A stretch of 14,514 nt of DNA, from positions 1 to 14,514 of the forward strand of contig DOJA01000361.1 of assembly GCA_003511945.1 (NCBI GenBank), written 5' to 3'. Source of the stretch: Phycisphaerales bacterium (lineage in GTDB: Bacteria; Planctomycetota; Phycisphaerae; Phycisphaerales; UBA1924). Position 1 is the first letter of the stretch. Each line of letters begins with the position of its first letter. A model generated the notes under the pieces. That model had not been told where the DNA came from and did no database searches. It was given only the letters and a program-made list of their open reading frames with translations. Both the position numbers and the translations under genes were made by a program. Shown piece after piece: positions 6,585-12,846 of the stretch.

Positions 6585-8525
6585 TTACTGGGCCGCGGCG
6601 ACCTCGAAGGGGCCGATCGCGCCGGGGGTCTTGCGCTGCTGGCCGAGGATATCGACCGGAACATCCTGGCTGGTGAGGCGCTTGGCGAGCGGGGAGTCGG
6701 CCCTGGGCTCGAACCGCCCCTGGAGCGGGTTCACCAGGCGCGGGTCGCCCATCGAGGTGCCGCTGCCCATCGCCTTGCCCGCGACGAAGTGGTTGTTGCG
6801 GAAGACGGTCTTGTCCGTGTGGGGGACGATCAGGGGGTCGATGCGCAGCTCCTGGAAGACGCAGCCCTCCACGCTGAAGTTGGTCAGGACATTGGGCGCC
6901 TTGCCGGCGTCGTTGGAGAAGTTCATCGCACGCCCGAGGATCATGACATTGCGGAACAGCACATGGTCGGCGGCCTGGAGCCACTGCGACAGGTGTGTGC
7001 GCTGGTCGATCATGACATTCACAAAGGCCATGTTGCGGTCGGGGATATCGTCGCTCCCGCGGGAGAAGATGCCCTGGGCGTTGATGTTCTGGGTCTTCAG
7101 GCCGTAGACGATCACATTGTCAAAGGCGCCGTTGAACTGGATGAGGTCCGGGTGATAGGTGGAGCCGACCGGCTTGAGGACATCCTTGGCCGAGCAGTTG
7201 ATGACGACGCGGGGGTTGTGGAAGGCGTCGCTGCCGATGGTCTCCATCGAGACGCCGCGGGCGAACTTGGCGTTGGCCATGCCGATGCGGACCTTGCGGA
7301 TGGAGGTGTCGGTGTAGTAGACGCCCCCCGTCCATGTTGAGGGCGTGGCGAAGCGGGAGGCGTCGTCGGGGCCGGTCCCGACCAGGTCGCACCCGTCGAA
7401 CCAGCACGCGGAGTTGGCGCTGGTCGCGGTGGTCAGCGTCATGGCGGAGAGCGTCAGGTTGCGCAAGCGGAGATAGGCGCTGTTCAGCCCGCCGGTCTTG
7501 CTCGTGTTGCCGGTGAGGCGGACCTTGTCCCGCGCCGTTCCGGGGGCGGCGGCGATCGTCAGCCAGCCCTGCTCGGTCTGGACCGACAGCCCGCCCGCGG
7601 GGCGCCCGGCGAAGGTGTGGTCGCCCGCCGTGAGGTAGATCGTGCCGAACGAGGCGTCCTTCCCGCTGCTCGAAGCGGTCCGGATCGAGTCGGCGGCCTT
7701 GAAGATCGTCGCGAAGGGCTTCTGCGCCGTGCCGTCGCCCGAGGTGTCGTTGCCGGTGGGGGAGACATACCGGATCGCCTGCTTGATCGAGCCGCCCGAG
7801 TTGTTGAACAGCACGATGGGCTCGAGCAGGCGCGGCTGGCCCGCCTTGGGGTACGCGATCGCGCGGACCTCCGCCCGTCCGTCCGGGAACGACCTCCCGT
7901 TGACCGGGGTCCAGTACTCCCACACCCCGGTGCGCGGGTTCAGGGACATCTGACGGACCGGGAACCATGGTCCGCCGTTCAGGGAGAACTCCACGCGGTC
8001 AATGTCATTGAGATGGAACGCGACCACGCCCAGGTTGAACGAGCCGGAGAAGAGCTGATTGGGGACGGCATCCCAGTGGGCGATCGCCTTGGCGGTGATC
8101 CCGGGGGTGCCGGGAGTGCCAACGACGGAGGGCTCGAGGGTAGGCCCGGCGAAACCCGAGCCGGCGCGGAGTTCCACAGCGACCGGGGGAGGCGCGGGGG
8201 GAGTCGGGTCCGGAGCCGCGAAGAACAGAACCGGACTGGCTCGACCGGGCCCCACAATCGGACTCGGGCGGACCGTGTCGATCTGCTTCGGGGCGCTGCC
8301 CGGCGAGTTCACAGGGGGATTCTGCTTGGTGGGCTCCGAGAGACCCGGTTCGGAAGACTCGGCACCCGGGCTCGACGGGGCCTCAGCCGGCTGCTCCGGC
8401 CCGAAGGTGCCGACGCCCGCGAACGCGGGGACGCTCAGCATAAGGCCCGCGGCCAGCGCGAGAAGAGCCGTCGGTTCAATCCGCCGCGAGCCGACGGCTC
8501 GACGGAGAGATGGATGCTGCCACAT
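6585..8525 (-). CDS. Secreted right-handed beta-helix (pectate-lyase-like) protein with Pro-rich linker and Ig-like domain
   Basis: 646 aa. A basic start followed by a hydrophobic run (19-33) and AFA (34-36) gives a clear signal peptide, cleaved near A36/G37. A Pro/Ser-rich linker covers about 43-115. Residues about 145-240 look like a beta-sandwich/Ig-like domain (VEFSLNGGPWFPV, GVWEYWTPV, DGRAEVRAIAYP). The beta-helix then starts with YVSPTGNDTSGDGTAQKPFATI (253-274), the usual entry of pectate-lyase-like or DUF1565-type proteins, and continues with N/V/F-rich rungs to about 600. It ends in the NPLQGRFEPRADSPL ... DILGQQRKTPGAIGPFE pattern typical of such proteins. No catalytic residues can be assigned: it could be a polysaccharide lyase, an epimerase or a non-enzymatic surface protein. 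The ATG at 8525 has an excellent AAGGAGG seven bases upstream. It is the first gene of the locus, so it probably acts on or binds the exported polysaccharide. Confidence 0.85.
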   Translation of the reverse strand: MWQHPSLRRAVGSRRIEPTALLALAAGLMLSVPAFAGVGTFGPEQPAEAPSSPGAESSEPGLSEPTKQNPPVNSPGSAPKQIDTVRPSPIVGPGRASPVLFFAAPDPTPPAPPPVAVELRAGSGFAGPTLEPSVVGTPGTPGITAKAIAHWDAVPNQLFSGSFNLGVVAFHLNDIDRVEFSLNGGPWFPVRQMSLNPRTGVWEYWTPVNGRSFPDGRAEVRAIAYPKAGQPRLLEPIVLFNNSGGSIKQAIRYVSPTGNDTSGDGTAQKPFATIFKAADSIRTASSSGKDASFGTIYLTAGDHTFAGRPAGGLSVQTEQGWLTIAAAPGTARDKVRLTGNTSKTGGLNSAYLRLRNLTLSAMTLTTATSANSACWFDGCDLVGTGPDDASRFATPSTWTGGVYYTDTSIRKVRIGMANAKFARGVSMETIGSDAFHNPRVVINCSAKDVLKPVGSTYHPDLIQFNGAFDNVIVYGLKTQNINAQGIFSRGSDDIPDRNMAFVNVMIDQRTHLSQWLQAADHVLFRNVMILGRAMNFSNDAGKAPNVLTNFSVEGCVFQELRIDPLIVPHTDKTVFRNNHFVAGKAMGSGTSMGDPRLVNPLQGRFEPRADSPLAKRLTSQDVPVDILGQQRKTPGAIGPFEVAAAQ

Positions 8526-8532
8526 CGTCGCT

Positions 8533-8539
8533 CCTCCTT
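8533..8539 (-). promoter_or_regulatory. Strong Shine-Dalgarno of the beta-helix gene
   Basis: AAGGAGG on the minus strand, seven bases from the ATG at 8525. It fixes the start and is the best ribosome binding site in the window, suggesting high translation of the first gene. Confidence 0.75.
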
Positions 8540-8581
8540 GAAGAGTTCTGGGCGGAGTCGCCCGGGGAAGCGTCGAATACG

Positions 8582-8606
8582 CGCCCCGCCCCCGGCAAGC
8601 GGGGCG
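8582..8606 (-). other. Hairpin in the leader of the beta-helix gene
   Basis: Perfect 8-bp arms CGCCCCGC (8582-8589) and GCGGGGCG (8599-8606) enclose a 9-base loop, 56 bases upstream of the ATG at 8525. There is no T-run, so it is more likely a leader-RNA structure than a terminator. A second, shorter dyad, GGTCTG (8628-8633) / CAGACC (8645-8650), lies just upstream of it. Confidence 0.4.
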
Positions 8607-8987
8607 TCAGCGGCACGGGCCAGTCTAGGTCTGCCCGATCGGTCCAGACCCACCCGCTCCCCCGGAGGCGGCCCCGCGCGAAAGGACCGGGTGGTGAGTG
8701 AGTGGTGTGGTCATAAAATAGGATGGTCCGATACCGCATTGAGACGGACATCTGTATATGAGTTTGTGATTGTCCGATAACACGACTGAACGCGGGGAAC
8801 GGAGGGCGTCCCATTCCAGGATGGGCGACGCTTGTCGCGTGCTCTTAAAATCTTCACTGCAATGATGTTGTAAACTTGGGCGCTCTGCGCGGGCGCGGCG
8901 GGGAGGTTCGCCCGTCGATGAGCGCCAACCACTGTGTTATCAGTCACTTGAGTCCTTTGTTTGCGCCCGGACCACGGCGTCAATCGC

Positions 8988-9015
8988 TTGACCACATCGA
9001 GAAGCGCCGTAGACT
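8988..9015 (+). promoter_or_regulatory. Sigma70-type promoter candidate for the first PEP-CTERM-like gene
   Basis: TTGACC (8988-8993), a 16-base spacer and TAGACT (9010-9015). The -35 hexamer and spacing are the same as in the promoter candidate of the downstream paralog (10005-10032), which supports both. It would give a 5' leader of about 160 bases ending in the hairpin at 9150-9169. Confidence 0.4.
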
Positions 9016-9149
9016 CATCGCTGACAGTGACTTGCAGCTCTCGTGGGCTCAACGCACTGAACTTGACGCAGATCGTAAAGAGCGGGCGACACGCGAGCGT
9101 TCTGGGAGAACGGTTCATCCTGAGTTCGGGTCGCCGGGAACAGTAGGGA

Positions 9150-9169
9150 CCTCACCGTGGAAGGTGAGG
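9150..9169 (+). other. Hairpin just upstream of the ribosome binding site
   Basis: CCTCACC (9150-9156) pairs perfectly with GGTGAGG (9163-9169) across a 6-base loop. The stem abuts the GGAGG Shine-Dalgarno at 9170-9174. It could modulate translation start or stabilise the mRNA 5' end; the downstream paralog has no obvious counterpart. Confidence 0.4.
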
Positions 9170-9183
9170 GGAGGAAGAGAAAG

Positions 9184-9861
9184 ATGAAGACCAGTCTGTT
9201 GCTCGCCGCCGGCCTCGTGGCCGGGCTCTCGGGATCGGCCATGGCCGCCACCGAGGTTCAGCTCGATGTGAACGGCCTGACCGCCGTCGCCTCGGGAACC
9301 ACCTTCAACGCCAGCTTCACCGGGTCGCTGACGCTCTCGGGTGACGCGAACTCCTCGCTGCAGTCGGTCCTGCTGGACGGCGCTGCTGCGGGCGGGTTCA
9401 CCGGGCCCTTCGCGGGCGCCCTCCTGTCGTTCGCCGCCACCTTCTCCTTTGTGGGCGGGAACATCTCCGGCGTCGGCATCGCGGTCGGCGTGGACACGAA
9501 CGCCGATACCGTGATCGATGACACCTACACCACCTCCGTCGTGGGCGGGGTGGGCAATATCGACGCCGACGCTGGCGTCCCCGGCGCGTGGGTCGTCACC
9601 GCCAAGACCGCCGGCGGGGCCTTCAACAGCGCCACTTTCGCTGGCGTCAATGTCTCTGACTTCTTCAACATGCTCCTGCCGGGCAACTTCATCAACTTCA
9701 AGATCAACGGCTCGGCCATCAACGGCAGCACGCGCACCGACAACGATGTCGACATCGACATCTTCGCCCGCACCCAGATCATCCCCCTGCCCAGCGCGGT
9801 GGGCCTGGCTTCGGTCGGCCTGTTCGGAGTCGCCGGCGTCCGTCGCCGCCGCCTCGCCTGA
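9184..9861 (+). CDS. Secreted protein with PEP-CTERM-like C-terminal sorting signal (paralog 1)
   Basis: 225 aa. The signal peptide is 1-21 (MKTSLLLAAG..., ending SAMA), so the mature chain starts at ATEVQ. The body is Gly/Ala/Ser/Thr/Asn-rich and beta-prone, with acidic stretches VDTNADTVIDDTY and DNDVDIDIF, and GNFINFK near 170. The C-terminus has PLPS (201-204), a hydrophobic Gly/Ala-rich helix and R220-R223 before two final residues: the tripartite PEP-CTERM architecture with PLPS in place of PEPS. By family knowledge an exosortase would cleave it and hand it to the surface or matrix. I chose the ATG at 9184 (GGAGG nine bases upstream) over the in-frame GTG at 9157, because it puts the signal peptide at the very N-terminus and matches paralog 2. 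The body belongs to no family I recognise. A strong terminator follows. Confidence 0.88.
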   Translation: MKTSLLLAAGLVAGLSGSAMAATEVQLDVNGLTAVASGTTFNASFTGSLTLSGDANSSLQSVLLDGAAAGGFTGPFAGALLSFAATFSFVGGNISGVGIAVGVDTNADTVIDDTYTTSVVGGVGNIDADAGVPGAWVVTAKTAGGAFNSATFAGVNVSDFFNMLLPGNFINFKINGSAINGSTRTDNDVDIDIFARTQIIPLPSAVGLASVGLFGVAGVRRRRLA

Positions 9862-9896
9862 GTCCAAACCGGACCCGAACACAGTTCGCTCTCTCA

Positions 9897-9929
9897 CACC
9901 CCGCCCCCCTGTGGGCGGGGTGCTTTTTT
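9897..9929 (+). terminator. Rho-independent terminator after paralog 1
   Basis: A perfect 10-bp stem CACCCCGCCC (9897-9906) / GGGCGGGGTG (9913-9922), a 6-base loop and T6 at 9924-9929. It ends transcription 35 bases past the stop, so the second paralog needs its own promoter. Confidence 0.9.
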
Positions 9930-9983
9930 GCGCGTAATGGGGACTTGGCGGTGAGAATCTGGTCAGTAAGTGCCTGATGCCCG

Positions 9984-9998
9984 TCCACCTAGAGTGGA
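9984..9998. promoter_or_regulatory. Operator-like dyad upstream of the paralog 2 promoter
   Basis: TCCAC (9984-9988) and GTGGA (9994-9998) flank CTAGA, six bases before the -35 candidate. The position suits an activator or repressor site. The arms are only five bases, so this is weak evidence. Confidence 0.25.
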
Positions 9999-10004
9999 AT
10001 CCCC

Positions 10005-10032
10005 TTGACCGGGGGTATCGCGCTGGTATGTT
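10005..10032 (+). promoter_or_regulatory. Sigma70-type promoter of paralog 2
   Basis: TTGACC (10005-10010), a 16-base spacer, then TATGTT (10027-10032) preceded by TGG, i.e. an extended -10. It lies between the upstream terminator and the start codon at 10075, giving a leader of about 35 bases with GGAGG at 10062-10066. Confidence 0.55.
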
Positions 10033-10074
10033 CTCGGACGGCGGACCTTCCCTAACCGCCTGGAGGCCGAGAAA

Positions 10075-10761
10075 ATGAACCGCAGTCTGTTCGTGGCAGG
10101 AGTTGCACTGGCCTTGTCGGCCGGGGCGGCGTTCGGAGCGACCGAGGTCCAGATCGATGTCAACGGTCTGACCGCGACCGCATCCGGCGGAGTCTTCAAC
10201 CAGTTCTTCACCGGCACCCTCACGCTGGCGCACGACTCCAACTCGTCGGTCGCCGGGGTGCTGCGCGACGGGGTCAGCGGTGCGGGCTTCACCGGCCCCT
10301 TCGTCAACACCGGGGCCTCGACGAACATGAACTTCGCCGCCACCTTCACCTTCAACAACGGTGACATCACCGGGGTTGGGCTCTCGGTGGGCGTGTCGTC
10401 GGCGAACAACATGGTCATCGACAACACCTACGCGGCCTCGGTCGGACCCGGCCTGGGCAACATCGACACCGACAAAGGCAAGGCCGGCGACTTCCTCATC
10501 ACCGCCCGCACCTTCGGCGGGGTGTTCAACGCAGCCACCTTCGGCGGTGTCAGCGTCGCGGAGTTCTTCGGGTTCAGCAACCCCGGCAACTTCATCAACT
10601 TCAAGGTTTCCGGGCCGGGCAAGTTGAACGGCGAGAATCGTTCGGACGACGATGTCGACATCGATGTTTTCGTCCGCCCCATCCCGCTCCCCTCGGCGGC
10701 CGCCCTGGCGGGCGTCGGACTGCTGGGCGTCGCTGGGCTCCGTCGGCGTCGCGTCGGCTGA
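10075..10761 (+). CDS. Secreted protein with PEP-CTERM-like C-terminal sorting signal (paralog 2)
   Basis: 228 aa, clearly homologous to the preceding gene over its whole length. Shared features: a 21-residue signal peptide, ATEVQ(I)DVNGLTA at 22-34, GFTGPF, (M/L)xFAATF, a GNID(T/A)D block, GNFINFK, DDDVDIDVF and the tail PLPS (204-207) / hydrophobic helix / R223-R226. Divergence is spread evenly, with small indels (for example an extra NTGASTN segment near the middle), so the duplication is old. The ATG at 10075 follows GGAGG by eight bases. Expected fate: export by Sec, then processing by an exosortase not present in this window. Function unknown; the conserved Asp-rich blocks could bind Ca2+, but no canonical EF-hand or dockerin loop is complete. 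The own promoter and terminator suggest independent regulation of the two copies. Confidence 0.88.
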   Translation: MNRSLFVAGVALALSAGAAFGATEVQIDVNGLTATASGGVFNQFFTGTLTLAHDSNSSVAGVLRDGVSGAGFTGPFVNTGASTNMNFAATFTFNNGDITGVGLSVGVSSANNMVIDNTYAASVGPGLGNIDTDKGKAGDFLITARTFGGVFNAATFGGVSVAEFFGFSNPGNFINFKVSGPGKLNGENRSDDDVDIDVFVRPIPLPSAAALAGVGLLGVAGLRRRRVG

Positions 10762-10793
10762 TCGAGCGGCGAGCTCATAGGACCCATTCAGCT

Positions 10794-10830
10794 GCCCGGT
10801 CCTCACGAGGGCCGGGCGGTTTGCTTTGTT
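10794..10830 (+). terminator. Terminator after paralog 2
   Basis: A 10-bp stem, 10794-10803 with 10808-10817 (one G-T pair), a CACG tetraloop, followed by a T-rich GGTTTGCTTTGTT. It lies between two convergent genes. The T-rich side fits plus-strand transcription only. Confidence 0.7.
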
Positions 10831-10843
10831 GAGCAACTCGTGA

Positions 10844-12001
10844 TCAACCAGGCGGACCAGCGCTCGCAGGGGCGAGAAGCCGCCCTTTCCACGAGCGGCG
10901 GTTGCTGAGCGTCAGCCCCAGACTGTGCCATTGGATCACTGTCATCGCCAGCACCCCGAGCGGGTGCAGCAGCACGCTCGCCAGGGGATGATCGAACCGT
11001 CGCGCGAGCAGCGCGCGCTGGGCGTAGGCGCCCAGGATGGCGGCCATCCCCAGCACGGGGGCGACACCCCGGAGTGAAGGGTCAAGGGCCGCAGCGACCA
11101 GCACGCCCCACGGGAGCAGGTGGCCCACGACATGCAGCGCGGTGATGAAGGCAAGGAGCCACGCGGACCCGAGCCCCTCGTAGGCGTTCTTGGCGAAGCC
11201 GCGCCAGGTCTGCGCCAGCCCGCGGTACATGCGGCAGGACACGAGCGCCGTCGCGTCGAACAGGTCGGTGTGGAAGCCGGCGCGTCGGAACGAGCGGGGC
11301 ATCTTCACGCCGTCGTGCATGGTGCCGGGGAAGGCGCCGTGACCGCCGGAGGCGAAGTAGGCCTCGCGCCGGGCGAGAAGGAACTGGCCGCAGCCGGCGC
11401 TGGAGGCGGGATCGCGCGATCGGCGCATCCGTCCCATCGGGAGGTACGAGAACAGAACGAAGTGGATCATGGGGACGATCACCGACTCGCCGATCGTCCC
11501 GGTGATCTGGCGCGGGAAGGAGGAGATCAGGTCGGCTCGAAGGCGCCGGGCCTGAGCGATCCCCAGGCGGAGCGCGTCGGGCTCGAAGCGCACATCGGCG
11601 TCGGTGAAGAGGAGCCACTCTTTGGACGCGCTCTGGGCCGCCTGCCAGCAGGCCCACTGCTTGCCGACCCACCCGGGAGGAAGGGGGTGGGTGGGGACGC
11701 GCCGGACCCTCGGATCGAGCGAGACAAGTTCCGCCAGGACGCGTCCCGTCGCGTCGGTGCTCTGGTCGTCGTAGATCAGCACTTCGAGGTCCACCCCGCG
11801 GGCGCGCCGCAGCCCATCGATGAGCGGCCCGAGATTGGCTTCCTCGTTCCGAGCCGGGACACAGACCGACACCGACGGCTCCGGCGCTTCCGTCCCCGGG
11901 TCGCCGGGGCGCCGGTAGTAGCGAAAGTTGATGATGGTCATCGACAGCGCGGAGAACGCGATGAGCACCGACACGACCATGACCCACGCCAGCGCTGTCA
12001 C
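10844..12001 (-). CDS. Membrane-associated family 2 glycosyltransferase, CrtQ/HpnB-like
   Basis: 385 aa. An N-terminal membrane helix (about 3-25) precedes the GT-A domain: VSVCVPARNEE (44-54), LIYDDQSTD (75-83), GWVGKQWACWQ (110-120), the DXD-type TDADV (133-137), and QTWRGFAKN (264-272), the Q-x-x-R-W-like acceptor motif of processive and CrtQ/HpnB-type enzymes. Two or three C-terminal helices (about 280-303, 312-332, 343-360) follow. CrtQ-like proteins glucosylate carotenoid acids; HpnB-like ones sit in hopanoid loci. The FAD-desaturase neighbour favours the carotenoid role. The start is a GTG at 12001, overlapping the acyltransferase stop as GTGA; it gives a complete first helix. The ATG at 11980 is the alternative and would cut seven residues. 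Last gene of the operon; no hairpin terminator is visible in its own direction. Confidence 0.86.
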   Translation of the reverse strand: MTALAWVMVVSVLIAFSALSMTIINFRYYRRPGDPGTEAPEPSVSVCVPARNEEANLGPLIDGLRRARGVDLEVLIYDDQSTDATGRVLAELVSLDPRVRRVPTHPLPPGWVGKQWACWQAAQSASKEWLLFTDADVRFEPDALRLGIAQARRLRADLISSFPRQITGTIGESVIVPMIHFVLFSYLPMGRMRRSRDPASSAGCGQFLLARREAYFASGGHGAFPGTMHDGVKMPRSFRRAGFHTDLFDATALVSCRMYRGLAQTWRGFAKNAYEGLGSAWLLAFITALHVVGHLLPWGVLVAAALDPSLRGVAPVLGMAAILGAYAQRALLARRFDHPLASVLLHPLGVLAMTVIQWHSLGLTLSNRRSWKGRLLAPASAGPPG

Positions 12002-12846
12002 GCGGCGTTCTCTCTTCGAGGGTCGTGGATCGGGCCGTCGCGCCCGCGCATCGACTGCCAGAGGTCGTACACCGGGTTGATGCGCGTGCGCCCGCCTCCC
12101 AGGAGGCACTCGAACGCCCCGGCGTCCCGCGCGACGACCAGGGAAGCGAGTTCCTCACCGTTCCGGCGCATCGCGCTCTGGATGGCCCGGTGCCACCCGG
12201 GGGTGGAAGCATCGCCGCTGATCCCGGGCTCGACCGGCGCGGCCCGCAGGAACACCTCGGGACGCCGGTCGGTCCAGAAGGCGTACTCGATGGCGAGCGC
12301 CACGACCGTCGGCCCGCGCAGCCGGGCGGCGACGGCGGCCACCCCCGGGCGGATCACCACGGGTTCGCGGGCATCGCTGAATCGTCCCTGCGGGGTGATC
12401 CACAGCACGCGCCCCGGGTTGTCGGCGCAGCGGGCGAGCACATGCTCGATCATCGGCGAAAGGGCCTTGCGGTCGGCGGGGTTGATCCCGAACAGCCCGA
12501 TCCGCTTCATGAAGCCGAACCGCTCCCACTGGTCCCGGTCGAGGGGAGCCAGTGGCGCGCGCCGCGGCAGGAACACGCGCGAGAGGTGGACGCACACCAG
12601 GGGGTCCCACCACGACGGATGCGACAGCGCCACAATCGCCGGGCCGGGCGCCGACGCGAGCGCGCGGAGCACCCCCGCGCTCTCGCGCTCCAGCCGGACC
12701 GCGAAGAACGACTTTCGCAGGAGCCGCCTCACGAACCACGAAAAGAGCGCGAAGAACCTGGGGTCGAAGCGATCGGGAGAGATGGCCGCACTCTCGGCGA
12801 TCACCCCGGGGCCGCCGATCAGTTGGCCACGCTCTGCGGCGTCCAT
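11998..12846 (-). CDS. PlsC-like (LPLAT) acyltransferase of a carotenoid operon
   Basis: 282 aa. The catalytic HX4D motif is H76-PSWW-D81 in ALSHPSWWDPL. Block III, usually (P)EGTR in PlsC-type enzymes, reads PQGRF (152-156) here, with FSDAREPVVIRPGVA after it. EYAFW (187-191) and a C-terminal NPVYDLWQSMRGRDG complete a pattern seen in bacterial acyltransferases near carotenoid genes. It would transfer a fatty acyl group, possibly to the sugar of a glycosylated carotenoid, as CrtO does in staphyloxanthin synthesis (CrtO itself is not a PlsC homologue). The ATG at 12846 lies 28 bases inside the end of the upstream desaturase gene, and the stop overlaps the next start (GTGA). No signal peptide; probably a peripheral protein of the inner membrane. 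The family is secure, the acceptor inferred from neighbours. Confidence 0.85.
   Translation of the reverse strand: MDAAERGQLIGGPGVIAESAAISPDRFDPRFFALFSWFVRRLLRKSFFAVRLERESAGVLRALASAPGPAIVALSHPSWWDPLVCVHLSRVFLPRRAPLAPLDRDQWERFGFMKRIGLFGINPADRKALSPMIEHVLARCADNPGRVLWITPQGRFSDAREPVVIRPGVAAVAARLRGPTVVALAIEYAFWTDRRPEVFLRAAPVEPGISGDASTPGWHRAIQSAMRRNGEELASLVVARDAGAFECLLGGGRTRINPVYDLWQSMRGRDGPIHDPRRENAA

Larger units (their letters stand above)
8540..9169. promoter_or_regulatory. Divergent intergenic control region
   Basis: About 640 bases without a supported gene, between the leftward polysaccharide locus and the rightward secreted-protein genes. The middle (about 8700-9090) is visibly richer in A+T than the coding DNA around it. 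It holds hairpin candidates at 8582-8606 and 8628-8650, two near-identical copies of KGTCCGATA (GTCCGATA at 8726-8733 and 8772-8779), and a promoter candidate at 8988-9015. Short frames here on both strands lack a good ribosome binding site and recognisable content. The leftward promoter must lie here too, but I could not place it with confidence. Confidence 0.55.

Noticed and set aside
4960..7107. 715-residue plus-strand frame opposite the flippase and beta-helix genes
   Set aside because: Arg/Gln/Gly/His-rich low-complexity product, typical of an antisense frame in GC-rich DNA, while the minus strand encodes recognisable families.
8739..8760. TTGAGA ... TATATG as a rightward promoter
   Set aside because: The spacer is only about 10 bases, too short for sigma70.
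8711..9118. 135-residue minus-strand frame in the divergent intergenic region
   Set aside because: No ribosome binding site, no recognisable motif, and it would cover the promoter candidate of paralog 1.
8876..9187. 103-residue plus-strand frame ending at the start of paralog 1
   Set aside because: Composition unlike a protein, weak start, and its 3' end overlaps the hairpin and ribosome binding site of the real gene.
9115..10836. 573-residue open frame on the minus strand opposite the two PEP-CTERM-like genes
   Set aside because: It is the antisense of two genes with clear signal peptides, ribosome binding sites and terminators; its internal repeats merely mirror the paralogy of the sense genes.
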